Shown here one piece after another: positions 25,749 to 34,640 of a stretch of DNA of 64,000 nt (its first letter is position 1; every line of letters begins with the position of its first letter). The stretch is from Cruoricaptor ignavus. GTDB taxonomy: Bacteria; Bacteroidota; Bacteroidia; Flavobacteriales; Weeksellaceae. The position numbers were made by a program, and so were the translations under genes. The stretch lies in the NCBI RefSeq assembly GCF_900141665.1, contig NZ_FQYI01000001.1, positions 1-64,000 of the forward strand, given 5' to 3'. The notes beneath the pieces were generated by a model. The model did no database searches. It was not told the origin of the DNA and saw nothing but the letters and a program-made list of their open reading frames with translations.

Positions 25749-26118
25749 ACTGTATGAATACGCCGTAATTCGTCTCGTGCCAAAACCTGAACGGGAAGAG
25801 TTTTTTAATATCGGCGTCGTGATGTTCAGCAAGAAAGAAAAATTCATTCGGGTGGAAACAAAAATTTGCCCGAAGAAATTCGCGCTTTTCTGCCCTGAAT
25901 TAGAATTGAAAGAAATTGAAAGAAGTTTAGATTATTTTAAGAAAATCGCAAACGGCGACAATTTTGCATCGCCATTGTCCCACTTAGAAATACCAGAGCG
26001 CTTCCGCTGGCTTACCGCGGTGCGCAGCGCCATTATTCAAACCTCGCGTCCTCATCCAGGAAAATCAGCAGATTTGAATAAAACTTTTGAGCGGCTGTTT
26101 GCAGAGGCGGTTTTATGA
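25735..26118 (+). CDS. DUF3037-like protein paired with HipA-like kinase
   Basis: A 127-aa protein beginning MHADKLYEYAVIRLVPKPER, then EEFFNIGVVMF, the signature start of DUF3037. ATG 25735 overlaps the 3' end of the HipA-like gene by 14 nt, so the products are made together and may interact. Function is unknown. A role as regulator or antitoxin of the kinase is only an inference from the fixed pairing. It is convergent with uvrD, with 23 bp between stops. Confidence 0.7.
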   Translation: MHADKLYEYAVIRLVPKPEREEFFNIGVVMFSKKEKFIRVETKICPKKFALFCPELELKEIERSLDYFKKIANGDNFASPLSHLEIPERFRWLTAVRSAIIQTSRPHPGKSADLNKTFERLFAEAVL

Positions 26119-26141
26119 ATTCGGATGATCTCAAAAACTCA

Positions 26142-28487
26142 TCATTCCACTTTCTCCAGCTTTGCGAACTTTAGTATCAGGTTTTTTTCGCCTTCATTTT
26201 GGAAGAGTACGCGCGCTTTGATGTTTTCAGGATCTGTACCATCCAGGAATTTTACTTCCCCGATGCCAAATCTGTCGTGCCGCACTTTGTCGCCCACCTC
26301 AATATTGTCGCTCGATTTGCCGCTCGGGTTGATGATTTTCGCCGAAGCTACCGGCGTTAATTTAGGTGAAATTTTTTCCGCTTGATGTGGCGGCGTATCT
26401 GTAGCGCGAATTTTCCTTTTTGGCTGAATTTTGTTGAAACTTCGCGGCATACTTGGCGTGTCATCGAAAATGCTTGACCTTAGCCCTGAATGATTCACGA
26501 AGCGGCTTTCTACAGCTGGATTAATGAATTCCAGATATTCCGCATCCACTTCGCTCAGGAAGCGGCTCGGCTCAGCATCGGTGATTTTCCCCCATTGGAA
26601 ACGCTGCACTGCATAGGTGAAGAAAGCCTGTTTTTCCGCCCTTGTGAGCGCTACATAAAATAGCCGCCGCTCTTCTTCCAGCTCTTCCCTAGTGCTGCTG
26701 CTCATAAAGCTCGGGAAGAGATTTTCTTCCAGACCAACCATATGAACCACCGGGAATTCCAGGCCTTTGGAAAGGTGGATGGTCATCAGCGAAACCTTAT
26801 CGCCGCCGTCATCCTTATTGTCTTGATCTGTGGAAAGCGCGATGTTTTCCAGGAAGCCGGATAGCGATGCATCGCCGTCTTCCAGCTGCTGCTGCTCTTC
26901 GATGAAGCCCTGCATAGAGTTCATAAGTTCCTGCACATTTTCCACGCGGGAAATGCCTTCTGGTGTCTGGTCGTCCTTCAGGAATTTGATGAGGCCGCTG
27001 CGTTTCGCCACTTCCATCGCCACGGTGTACACATTCTCGGTTTTCAGCATCGCCTGGAATGCCTTTATCATCGCCCAGAAATCTGCAAGTTTCGTAATTG
27101 CCGCATTGTTTAAGGCTAAATGCTGCGAGTAGAAGCCGATATTATCCAGAACCTTCGCCACGGAAATATCTTGAGAATCTGCAAAGGCGATGAGCTTGTT
27201 CTGCGTGGTTTCGCCTATTCCACGGGCAGGATAGTTGATAATTCTGAGCAGGGCTTCCGTATCATTTTCATTCACCAAAAGCCGTAGGTACGCCAGCAGA
27301 TCTTTCACCTCCTTCCTTTGGTAAAAGCTAAGCCCGCCGAAAACGCGATACGGAATGTTGCGCCTTCTCAGGGCATCTTCAAAGGCGCGCGTCTGAGAAT
27401 TGGTGCGGTAGAGGATTGCGAAATCGCTGAAATGCCGCTGTTGAGAATTGTGCAGATCCCAGATGTTCGTAGCTACAAACCCCGCCTCATCGGCATCGGA
27501 AAGAGCGCGGTAAACCTTGATTTTCTCGCCGGGCTCATTCTCGGAAAACACATTTTTCTTGAACTGAGATTTATTTTTGGCGATGACTACATTGGCCGCA
27601 TTTACGATGTTCTGCGTGGAGCGGTAGTTCTGTTCCAGCGAGACAATGGCAGCATCCGGATAGTCCTTCTTGAAATTCAGTATGTTGTAGATATTCGCGC
27701 CGCGGAAAGAATATATGGACTGTGCATCATCCCCCACCACGCAAATGTTTTCAAACTTCGAAGCCAGCGCCTTCACAATCAGGTATTGGGAATGGTTCGT
27801 ATCCTGATACTCATCCACCAGAATATAGCGGAACCTGTCCTGATACTTCGCCAGAACTTCCGGAAATCTTGTAAGTAGCTCGTTGGTTTTCAGCAATAAA
27901 TCATCGAAATCCATAGCGCCGTTCCGAAAGCACTGCTCCACATAGCGGCGGTAAATTTCGCCCGTGAATTTCATATTCGCCCTCTCATCAGCCTCCATCA
28001 GCTCAGGATTTTCGAAATAAGCCTTCACCGTGATGAGGTTGTTCTTGTAATTGGAAATGCGCGACATCACCTTTTTCGGCTTATAGAGGTCGCCGTCGAT
28101 GTTCATTTCCTTGATAACTTTCTTCAGCACATTGAGCGAATCCTGCGTATCATAAATCGTGAAATTCGCTGGGAAGCCCAAGTAATGCGCTTCGCTGCGG
28201 AGGATGCGTGCGAAAACCGAGTGGAAAGTCCCCATCCAGATGCTCTTCGCATTGCTTGTGCCCACCACTTTTGCTATGCGGTCCTTCATTTCGCGGGCTG
28301 CTTTATTGGTAAAGGTCAGCGCCAGAATGTTGAACGGGTCCACACCGTTCGTGATGAGGTGCGCGATGCGCATCGTGAGCACGCGCGTTTTCCCGGAGCC
28401 TGCGCCTGCAAGCACCATCAGCGGTCCTTCGGTGGTAGTTACCGCTTCGTACTGTGGCTCGTTCAATCCCTTCAGATAGTCTTCCAA
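26142..28487 (-). CDS. uvrD: UvrD/PcrA-type ATP-dependent DNA helicase
   Basis: A 781-aa superfamily 1A 3'-5' helicase for repair and replication-fork maintenance. The Walker A motif GAGSGKT is at residues 28-34, Walker B VDEYQDTN at about 224-231, and other SF1 motifs are DDAQSIYSFRG, EQNYRS and the late MTIHLSKGLEFP, then VALTRA. Length is close to PcrA of other Bacteroidota. The start is TTG (28485-28487); a stop lies five codons upstream and no ATG gives the N-terminal motif. It is divergent from pheS. Confidence 0.95.
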   Translation of the reverse strand: MEDYLKGLNEPQYEAVTTTEGPLMVLAGAGSGKTRVLTMRIAHLITNGVDPFNILALTFTNKAAREMKDRIAKVVGTSNAKSIWMGTFHSVFARILRSEAHYLGFPANFTIYDTQDSLNVLKKVIKEMNIDGDLYKPKKVMSRISNYKNNLITVKAYFENPELMEADERANMKFTGEIYRRYVEQCFRNGAMDFDDLLLKTNELLTRFPEVLAKYQDRFRYILVDEYQDTNHSQYLIVKALASKFENICVVGDDAQSIYSFRGANIYNILNFKKDYPDAAIVSLEQNYRSTQNIVNAANVVIAKNKSQFKKNVFSENEPGEKIKVYRALSDADEAGFVATNIWDLHNSQQRHFSDFAILYRTNSQTRAFEDALRRRNIPYRVFGGLSFYQRKEVKDLLAYLRLLVNENDTEALLRIINYPARGIGETTQNKLIAFADSQDISVAKVLDNIGFYSQHLALNNAAITKLADFWAMIKAFQAMLKTENVYTVAMEVAKRSGLIKFLKDDQTPEGISRVENVQELMNSMQGFIEEQQQLEDGDASLSGFLENIALSTDQDNKDDGGDKVSLMTIHLSKGLEFPVVHMVGLEENLFPSFMSSSTREELEEERRLFYVALTRAEKQAFFTYAVQRFQWGKITDAEPSRFLSEVDAEYLEFINPAVESRFVNHSGLRSSIFDDTPSMPRSFNKIQPKRKIRATDTPPHQAEKISPKLTPVASAKIINPSGKSSDNIEVGDKVRHDRFGIGEVKFLDGTDPENIKARVLFQNEGEKNLILKFAKLEKVE

Positions 28488-28566
28488 ACCAGGAATAGTT
28501 TAATTTGCAAAAATAAGGAAAATTTGAGGCGTCGAGCGCAATTGCTATTCTTATGGTCTAAATTTT

Positions 28567-28574
28567 TATTTTTG
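28567..28574 (+). promoter_or_regulatory. pheS promoter -7 element
   Basis: TATTTTTG fits TAnnTTTG, and TTG at 28542-28544 lies 22 nt upstream as a possible -33 element. ATG 28594 follows after 19 nt. Confidence 0.6.
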
Positions 28575-28593
28575 TAAACCTGAAACCAAATTT

Positions 28594-29604
28594 ATGTTAG
28601 AGCAGATAGACGCATTGCTGCTGGAGGTGGCGAAGTTCAGCCCGGAATCCAAAGAAGCCCTGGAGAATTTCCGCGTTAAATTCAGTGGGAAAAAGGGCAT
28701 CCTGAACGATCTTTTTGCCAAATTCAAAGAAGTGCCGAACGAGCAGAAAAAAGAATTCGGGCAGAAAATCAATGCGCTGAAACAGGCTGTAAATGAGCGC
28801 ATTGAAAATTTTAAAACTGAAAATTCTTCCGCAAAAACGGAGGCGAAAGAAGACCTGACGAGGCCAGGCTTCCCGATGGAAATGGGCAGCCGCCATCCAA
28901 TCAGCCTGGTGAAAAACCGCATCATTGAAATCTTCAAGTCCATAGGTTTTGCAGTGGCTGACGGACCGGAAATTGAGGACGACTGGCACAACTTCACCGC
29001 GCTGAACCTTCCGGAATATCATCCGGCAAGAGATATGCAGGATACCTTCTTCATCGAGCAAAATCCCGATGTGCTGCTGCGCACACACACTTCATCCGTA
29101 CAGGTGCGCTATATGGAATCGCACGAGCCACCCATCCGCATTTTGTCGCCGGGAAGAGTGTTCCGAAACGAAGCCATTTCATCGCGGTCGCACTGTATTT
29201 TCCATCAGATTGAAGGGCTCTACATCGATCAAAATGTAAGCTTTGCAGATTTGAAACAAACGCTGCAGTTCTTTACTACGGAACTTTTCGGCAAATCGAA
29301 AATTCGGCTGAGACCGTCGTATTTTCCGTTCACCGAGCCAAGCGCAGAGGTGGATGTTTACTGGGGCCTGAACTCTGAGACCGATTACAGAATCACGAAA
29401 GGCACAGGCTGGCTGGAAATTATGGGCTGTGGAATGGTGGACCCTGCCGTTCTGAAAAATGTGAATATCAACCCGGATGAATTTTCCGGCTACGCCTTTG
29501 GTATGGGCATAGAGCGCATCGTGATGCTGCTGTATCAAATTGGCGACATCAGGATGTTTTTTGAAAATGACCTGAGGATGCTAAGGCAATTCCGGAGCGT
29601 ATGA
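28594..29604 (+). CDS. pheS: Phenylalanyl-tRNA synthetase alpha subunit
   Basis: A 336-aa class II synthetase subunit. The N-terminal coiled coil covers about 1-90. The catalytic core has motif 2 (HTSSVQVRYME and PGRVFRNEAISSRSHCIFHQ) and motif 3 (GYAFGMGIERIVMLLYQ, about 304-320), plus FTEPSAEVDV for Phe binding. It requires PheT, which is not adjacent here. A bidirectional terminator follows. Confidence 0.97.
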   Translation: MLEQIDALLLEVAKFSPESKEALENFRVKFSGKKGILNDLFAKFKEVPNEQKKEFGQKINALKQAVNERIENFKTENSSAKTEAKEDLTRPGFPMEMGSRHPISLVKNRIIEIFKSIGFAVADGPEIEDDWHNFTALNLPEYHPARDMQDTFFIEQNPDVLLRTHTSSVQVRYMESHEPPIRILSPGRVFRNEAISSRSHCIFHQIEGLYIDQNVSFADLKQTLQFFTTELFGKSKIRLRPSYFPFTEPSAEVDVYWGLNSETDYRITKGTGWLEIMGCGMVDPAVLKNVNINPDEFSGYAFGMGIERIVMLLYQIGDIRMFFENDLRMLRQFRSV

Positions 29605-29623
29605 GCAAATCTTAAAAATGCAT

Positions 29624-29650
29624 AAAAAAAGCCTCTTTATTAGGCTTTCG
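29624..29650. terminator. Bidirectional terminator pheS / DUF3108 gene
   Basis: AAAGCCT (29628-29634) pairs with AGGCTTT (29642-29648), flanked by an A run to the left and T-rich sequence to the right, between convergent genes. Confidence 0.8.
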
Positions 29651-30421
29651 TTATTTGGTAAAATATAGCGGATATTTCACATTGGAGAAACTCTCGATAT
29701 CTGCCCGTATGGATCCCACCACGAGGTCGGCCTTGATGGCTAGCGGTATGTGGTTGGCATCGTTGCTTACCCACATTATCACGCTTTCTTTGGATTTAAA
29801 AACCTGCCCGCTCTTTACCACCGGTAAAATTTTTAGAGCGCTGATGCTGCCGAAACGGGTTTTCAGGTTCTCAACCGCTGCTACTTTCAGCTGGAAGGGG
29901 AACATCTCGTCATCGATCCAGACATTTACATTATGAACAGATCCTACGGTCAGCTGGGAGGCGGGCAAGCCCCTAAGATAATAGAATGCAGAGAGCATAT
30001 CCTGCATACCGGCAGGAAACTTGATAGCCCTATCCGGATTGGCGGGATTTTTTTTATCCTTTAAAATAAGCGTATTGCTTTGGTGGTTAAATGCCGCGGT
30101 AAGGTGCTGAGTATAGCCGCCCTCGCGTACATTCCGTACATAATAGCTGGGCAGCCCAGTATTCTGGTTGATGTAGCTTTCGTAATAATCTTCCACTTTG
30201 AAAAGACCTTTTACCGCGCCAGTAGTTTTCCCCACACCCCTTACATAAAGGTGGGGCTGTCCCTGGTAGCGCACTGCCTGCGTGGTAAGCGTAGCGGTGC
30301 CTGCATTAATAGGCCCGTAATGAACACGAAAATGGAGCCTTTCATTAGTGCTCACATTACTGGGCTGAGCATTGGCGGCAAGAAATAAAAACAGAGAGAA
30401 AAAATAAATGATTCGTTTCAT
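29651..30421 (-). CDS. DUF3108-like periplasmic protein
   Basis: A 256-aa protein with a signal peptide (MKRIIYFFSLFLFLAANAQ). The mature part has features I associate with DUF3108: NERLHFRVHYGPINAGTATL near the start, FKVEDYYESYIN in the middle and WVSNDANHIPLAIKADL (about 220-236). Members are beta-rich envelope proteins of unknown function. ATG 30421 is chosen to place the signal peptide first. A -7 element, TAGGTTTG, lies on the minus strand at 30455-30448. Confidence 0.75.
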   Translation of the reverse strand: MKRIIYFFSLFLFLAANAQPSNVSTNERLHFRVHYGPINAGTATLTTQAVRYQGQPHLYVRGVGKTTGAVKGLFKVEDYYESYINQNTGLPSYYVRNVREGGYTQHLTAAFNHQSNTLILKDKKNPANPDRAIKFPAGMQDMLSAFYYLRGLPASQLTVGSVHNVNVWIDDEMFPFQLKVAAVENLKTRFGSISALKILPVVKSGQVFKSKESVIMWVSNDANHIPLAIKADLVVGSIRADIESFSNVKYPLYFTK

Positions 30422-30511
30422 AGTGGCGACATTTGCAAAATTTCTGCCAAACCTAAATTTCCTTTTTGGGTCGGGCAACTTTACACTTTTTTCTCTGAGC
30501 CTTAATTTTTG

Positions 30512-30519
30512 TAATTTTG
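30512..30519 (+). promoter_or_regulatory. -7 element of FNR gene promoter
   Basis: TAATTTTG fits TAnnTTTG, 20 nt before ATG 30540. Confidence 0.6.
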
Positions 30520-30539
30520 TAAATTAAAAGGAAAATTTA

Positions 30540-31592
30540 ATGATTGAAACGGATTTGCTGATTATCGGCGCTGGGCCTACTGGGCTTTTCGCCGTTTTTG
30601 AAGCAGGGCTTCTCAAGATAAAATGCCACATCATCGATGCGCTGCCGCAGCCTGGCGGGCAGCTCGCCGAGCTCTATCCTAAAAAACCGATTTTCGATAT
30701 TCCCGGTTATCCGTCGGTTGGTGCCGGTGAATTGGTGGATAATCTGATGGGGCAGATTAAGCAGTTTCAGCCCGGTTTCACACTTGCTGAAACGGCGGAG
30801 ACTTTAACCAAAATTGACGATGAGTGGTTTGAGGTGGTGACGAACAAAGGCACCGTGCACCGTGCGAAAGCCGTGGCAATTGCCGGCGGTTTGGGAACCT
30901 TCGAGCCGAGAAAGCCTGTCCTGGAAAATCTTGCAGATTACGAAGATAAAGGCGTGGAATATTTCGTGAAAGACCCGGAGCATTTCCGAAACAAGCGCGT
31001 TGTGATTGCAGGTGGTGGAGATTCTGCGCTGGACTGGAGCATTTTCCTTGCCGATGTGGCTTCAGAAGTTACGCTGGTGCACCGCAGAAACGAATTCCGC
31101 GGCGCTCTCGATTCTGTGGATAAAGTGCAGGCGCTGAGAAACCAGGGAAAAATCAACCTGATAACGCCGGCGGAAATCGTGGCGCTGAAAGGCGACGGAA
31201 AGCTGGAAGCCGTGACGATAGAGCGGGAAGGTGAGCGTACCGATGTGGAAACGGATTTCTTCGTGCCGCTTTTCGGGCTTACGCCAAAGCTCGGCGAAAT
31301 CGCGAACTGGGGGCTGGAAATCGATAAAAATTCCATCGTGGTGAATAATGCGCTGGATTATCAGACGAACATCGAAGGCGTTTACGCTATCGGCGATATC
31401 AACACATATCCTGGCAAGCTGAAGCTGATTCTTTGCGGTTTTCACGAAGCCACGCTGATGTGCCAAAGCGTTTACCAAAGGCTGAATCCCGGCAAGAAAT
31501 ATGTGCTGAAATACACCACGGTAAGCGGTGTGGACGGCTTTGACGGCTCAAGAAAGGAGGCCGAAAAAGCGGTGGTGAAGAAGATAGACTGA
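30540..31592 (+). CDS. Thioredoxin-reductase-like ferredoxin-NADP+ reductase
   Basis: A 350-aa homodimer-type flavoprotein. The FAD motif GAGPTG is at 10-15, PQPGGQLAELYPKKPIFDIPG (about 36-56) is a strong marker of the YumC/FNR2 branch, the NADPH motif GGGDSALDW is at about 161-169, and the C-terminal GDINTYPGKLKL is at about 284-295. It lacks the CxxC of thioredoxin reductase. A 2Fe-2S ferredoxin gene follows about 100 bp downstream, making an obvious redox pair for NADPH-ferredoxin electron transfer. Confidence 0.88.
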   Translation: MIETDLLIIGAGPTGLFAVFEAGLLKIKCHIIDALPQPGGQLAELYPKKPIFDIPGYPSVGAGELVDNLMGQIKQFQPGFTLAETAETLTKIDDEWFEVVTNKGTVHRAKAVAIAGGLGTFEPRKPVLENLADYEDKGVEYFVKDPEHFRNKRVVIAGGGDSALDWSIFLADVASEVTLVHRRNEFRGALDSVDKVQALRNQGKINLITPAEIVALKGDGKLEAVTIEREGERTDVETDFFVPLFGLTPKLGEIANWGLEIDKNSIVVNNALDYQTNIEGVYAIGDINTYPGKLKLILCGFHEATLMCQSVYQRLNPGKKYVLKYTTVSGVDGFDGSRKEAEKAVVKKID

Positions 31593-31603
31593 TTTTTTAT
31601 AAA

Positions 31604-31684
31604 TGATAATTGATGAGTGATTTTGACCGTGAAAATTTTAAGGAAAGATGTTGCAACGATTCTTCCTTCGCTAATCAATTATCA
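31604..31684. repeat. 11-bp perfect inverted repeat between FNR and ferredoxin genes
   Basis: TGATAATTGAT (31604-31614) and ATCAATTATCA (31674-31684) bracket 59 bp of non-coding sequence. This may be a small mobile-repeat remnant or an mRNA structure separating the two genes. Confidence 0.5.
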
Positions 31685-31695
31685 CTGATTTAGAT

Positions 31696-32025
31696 ATGGA
31701 AATTAACCTGAAAATAACTGACCGAAACGGCGTGCTGCACGAGGTGGCGGCGCCCACAGATATGTCGATGAACCTGATGGAAGTTGTGCGCGCTCACGAG
31801 CTTGCGGAAGAAGGCACCATAGGTGTTTGTGGCGGTATGGCGATGTGTGCATCCTGCCAGATTTATGTGCTGGAAGGCGCGGAAAAACTGCAGCCGATGG
31901 AAGCCGATGAGGATGCGATGCTCGCCGAGGCCTTTCATACGCAAGACAATTCCAGGCTGGGCTGCCAGATTCCAATCACGGAAGAGTTGGAAGGCTTGTC
32001 AGTGGAATTGGCGCCGTATCCTTGA
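31696..32025 (+). CDS. 2Fe-2S ferredoxin (adrenodoxin-like)
   Basis: A 109-aa protein with cluster ligands C45, C51, C54 (CGGMAMCASC) and C90 (RLGC), the CX5CX2CXnC spacing of the adrenodoxin/Isc-type branch. It is an electron carrier in the cytosol. The reductase gene upstream on the same strand is the likely partner. It is convergent with pepD, with a terminator hairpin between. Confidence 0.9.
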   Translation: MEINLKITDRNGVLHEVAAPTDMSMNLMEVVRAHELAEEGTIGVCGGMAMCASCQIYVLEGAEKLQPMEADEDAMLAEAFHTQDNSRLGCQIPITEELEGLSVELAPYP

Positions 32026-32063
32026 TTTTAAAGTCAAGATGTAAGAGCCAGGAATAAAGATAA

Positions 32064-32090
32064 AAGGTTGCCGTTTCAGCAACCTTCCTC
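32064..32090. terminator. Terminator between ferredoxin and pepD
   Basis: AAGGTTGC (32064-32071) pairs with GCAACCTT (32079-32086), followed by CCTCTTT and preceded by an A-rich tract for the opposite strand. Confidence 0.65.
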
Positions 32091-32091
32091 T

Positions 32092-33531
32092 TTACTTTTC
32101 CGGAATATTTTTCAAAATATCCTGAAGGAAATCCCAGAATTTCTGTACGGATTTCACGCTTGCCTTTTCGTCCGGGGAGTGTGCGCCGCGGATTGTAGGC
32201 CCGAAGCTTACCATTTCCATTTCAGGGTAGTGGGCACCGATGATGCCGCATTCCAAACCTGCATGGCAAGCCACTACGGAAGGTTTTGCGCCGAATTTTT
32301 CTTGGTAAATTTTTTCCATCACCTGCACAATTTCTGAGCCGGGCTTTGGTTTCCAGCCTGGATAGGAGCCACCGAATTCCACGCTCATTCCCGCCAGTTC
32401 AAATACAGATTTGAGCTGTTCTGCCACCGCAATTTTGGTGGATTCCACGGAAGAGCGCGACAAGCAAAGCACCTTGAAATTGCCGTCTTTCAGTTCTACC
32501 CGAGCAATATTGTTGGAAGTTTCCACAAGGCCTTCCACATCGGGCGACATACGGTAAACGCCGTTGTGTGCGGCTTTTAGCGCAAGGATGATTTTTCGGG
32601 AATCTTCGTCAGATACTGCGTTTCCTGAAATGCCGCCTTTTTCGATTTTTATCTCCAAATCCTTTTCCAGCGATGCAAATTCATCCAGGATTTCGGATTT
32701 TAATTTTTCAGCCTTTGCCAAAAAATCATCGGCAGTTTTCACGGAAATTTCCGCCACAGCCTCTCTGGGAATGGCGTTTCTCAAACCGCCGCCATCAATG
32801 CTGATGAGTTTTAAACCACTATCAAGGCCTGCATAAAGCAGCCTGCCCAAAATCACATTGGCATTGCCAAGCCCTTTGATGATATCCATTCCGGAATGCC
32901 CGCCCTGCAAGCCTTTCACGGAAATTTTCACGCCATCAACCGAGGTTTGCACCGTCTCAAATTTTGTAGTGGCGGTCACATCCACACCGCCTGCACAGCC
33001 AATATCAATCTCGTCATCTTCCTCAGTATCAAGGTTTAACAGAATTTCGCCCTTCAGCGTTCCAGGCTTCAGGTTGAGAGCGCCGGTCATTCCAGTTTCT
33101 TCATCAATCGTGAAAAGCGCTTCCAGTTCAGGATGCGCCAATTCGCTGCTTTCCAGAACTGCCATCATCGATGCTACGCCAATTCCGTTGTCAGCACCAA
33201 GCGTGGTGCCCTTCGCCCAAACCCATTCACCGTCGGTCTCCATCTGAATGCCCTGAGTATCAAAATCAAAATCAACATCCGCATTTTTTTGGCACACCAT
33301 ATCAAGATGCGACTGCAGCACGGTGGGTTTGCGATTTTCCATACCGGAAGATGCAGGTTTCCGGATGATTACATTCCCAACCTCATCCACTGTTGTAGGC
33401 AATCCGAGATTTTCGCCGAATTTCCGGATGAATTCTATTACTCTTTCCTCTTTTTTAGAAGGCCGCGGAACTTCGTTCAGTGCCGCGAAGTTTTTCCAAA
33501 TGGCCTGTGGCTCAAGATGTTTTACTTCCAT
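32092..33531 (-). CDS. pepD: Aminoacyl-histidine dipeptidase (PepD, M20 family)
   Basis: A 479-aa di-zinc peptidase (Xaa-His dipeptidase/carnosinase-like). Metal-site motifs are LQSHLDMVCQK (His and Asp), TTLGADNGIGVA (Asp), TIDEETGMTG (Glu pair) and C-terminal VACHAGLECGI, with a final His in RGAHSPDE. ATG 33531 is chosen; the longer frame reaches into the upstream nucleotidyltransferase gene. The two starts and stops are only about 10 bp apart, so the pair may be co-transcribed. Confidence 0.92.
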   Translation of the reverse strand: MEVKHLEPQAIWKNFAALNEVPRPSKKEERVIEFIRKFGENLGLPTTVDEVGNVIIRKPASSGMENRKPTVLQSHLDMVCQKNADVDFDFDTQGIQMETDGEWVWAKGTTLGADNGIGVASMMAVLESSELAHPELEALFTIDEETGMTGALNLKPGTLKGEILLNLDTEEDDEIDIGCAGGVDVTATTKFETVQTSVDGVKISVKGLQGGHSGMDIIKGLGNANVILGRLLYAGLDSGLKLISIDGGGLRNAIPREAVAEISVKTADDFLAKAEKLKSEILDEFASLEKDLEIKIEKGGISGNAVSDEDSRKIILALKAAHNGVYRMSPDVEGLVETSNNIARVELKDGNFKVLCLSRSSVESTKIAVAEQLKSVFELAGMSVEFGGSYPGWKPKPGSEIVQVMEKIYQEKFGAKPSVVACHAGLECGIIGAHYPEMEMVSFGPTIRGAHSPDEKASVKSVQKFWDFLQDILKNIPEK

Positions 33532-33541
33532 AATTTTTTGT

Positions 33542-33841
33542 TTAGATTCTAATCCCTGTGCGTTCAACTTCGGCAAGAAAACCAGAAGGGTCAAAGTTTT
33601 TTTCAATCATCACAGGCTCAATTCTGCTGTCAATTTCGCCACGAAGTTCCCAAAGTTTCGGCACAATATCAAAATAATCACCCTGCATTTCAGCAACGAT
33701 GATGGCAATATCAATATCGCTGTCATCCGTGAAAGAGCCTTTTGCAAAAGAGCCAAACATTATCAGCTCTGCATCTTCAATCAGCCTCTGTACGCAGGAT
33801 TTGTACTGCCTGGCTAGGTTTATAGCTGCTGCCTGATCCAT
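33542..33841 (-). CDS. Small nucleotidyltransferase (MNT/KNTase-like)
   Basis: A 99-aa minimal nucleotidyltransferase fold. The signature GSFAKGS is at residues 30-36, followed by DSDIDIAI with D42 and D44, and a third acidic position in the RIEPVMI strand near 73-79. Proteins of this size often pair with a HEPN protein in toxin-antitoxin or abortive-infection modules, where the MNT AMPylates the HEPN partner. No intact HEPN gene is adjacent: downstream is pepD, and upstream about 120 bp contains only a short coding-like stretch. An orphan or relic module is possible. Confidence 0.75.
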   Translation of the reverse strand: MDQAAAINLARQYKSCVQRLIEDAELIMFGSFAKGSFTDDSDIDIAIIVAEMQGDYFDIVPKLWELRGEIDSRIEPVMIEKNFDPSGFLAEVERTGIRI

Positions 33842-34013
33842 TGTGTTAATTTTTTTGTTTGGTCAATTATCTCTCTGCACCGCTCAGTTGACAAAGCCTG
33901 AAAAAGCCTTTCTTTGCAATTAAAGCTTTTTTCAAATTTACAAATTTTACAAAAACTAAATTACAGCAATATCATTACAAATTGCTAATTATCCATTACC
34001 AATGCTAAATCCC

Positions 34014-34021
34014 TATCTTTG
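34014..34021 (+). promoter_or_regulatory. recR promoter -7 element, leaderless-type
   Basis: TATCTTTG fits TAnnTTTG and is followed by only four nucleotides before ATG 34026. The transcription start should fall at or next to the start codon. Confidence 0.65.
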
Positions 34022-34025
34022 CACG

Positions 34026-34637
34026 ATGGAATTTCCGAGCAAGGTTTTGGCAAAGGCGGTGGAAGAAATTTCCGGTCTTCCGGGCATCGGCAAAAAATCA
34101 GCGCTAAGGCTTGCCCTGCATCTTCTGCGCCAGCCCGAAAGCCAGGCCATAGCCTTGGGCGATGCCTTGCAAAAAATGGTCACGGAAATTCGGTACTGCA
34201 AGGAATGCCACAATTTTTCCGACTCAGAAGTTTGTGAAATTTGCGTCAGCGAAAAGCGAATTTCCGAAACTCTGTGCATTGTGGAAGATGTGCGCGATGT
34301 GATGGCCATTGAAAATACAGGGAAATTTTCTGGGAAATATTTGGTTCTTGGCGGTAGGATTTCACCGATGGAGGGCATTGGGCCAGGCCAGCTGAATATT
34401 TCATCCATCGAGAAAAAAATTGAGAGCGGGCAGGTTCGCGAAGTGATTTTTGCGCTGAGCGCAACGATGGAAGGCGATACCACGGCATACTATATCTACA
34501 AGAAATTCAGGCATTTACCAGTGAATTTTACGACGATAGCCCGCGGAATTTCGGTGGGTGATGAGCTGGAATATGCTGACGAAATTTCGCTTGGAAGATC
34601 CATCCAAAACCGCCAGCCTTATAACGAAAAAAGTTAG
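34026..34637 (+). CDS. recR: Recombination mediator RecR
   Basis: A 203-aa RecFOR-pathway protein that helps load RecA on gapped DNA. The N-terminal HhH segment is SGLPGIGKKSALRLALHLL (16-34), the Cys4 zinc finger is C58, C61, C70 and C73, and the Toprim part begins LCIVEDVRDV and contains GRISPMEGIGP. ATG 34026 is preferred over an ATG at 34002 because a -7 element lies between them. The GT2 gene follows after 3 nt. Confidence 0.96.
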   Translation: MEFPSKVLAKAVEEISGLPGIGKKSALRLALHLLRQPESQAIALGDALQKMVTEIRYCKECHNFSDSEVCEICVSEKRISETLCIVEDVRDVMAIENTGKFSGKYLVLGGRISPMEGIGPGQLNISSIEKKIESGQVREVIFALSATMEGDTTAYYIYKKFRHLPVNFTTIARGISVGDELEYADEISLGRSIQNRQPYNEKS

Positions 34638-34640
34638 CGG

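Noticed and set aside
25448-25783. Antisense frame across the HipA-like/DUF3037 junction, considered as a hidden antitoxin
   Set aside because: It lies opposite conserved coding sequence and has no promoter element or domain pattern.
28488-28593. Attenuator or T-box leader for pheS
   Set aside because: The leader after the -7 element is only about 15 nt, with no Phe-rich peptide or terminator hairpin.
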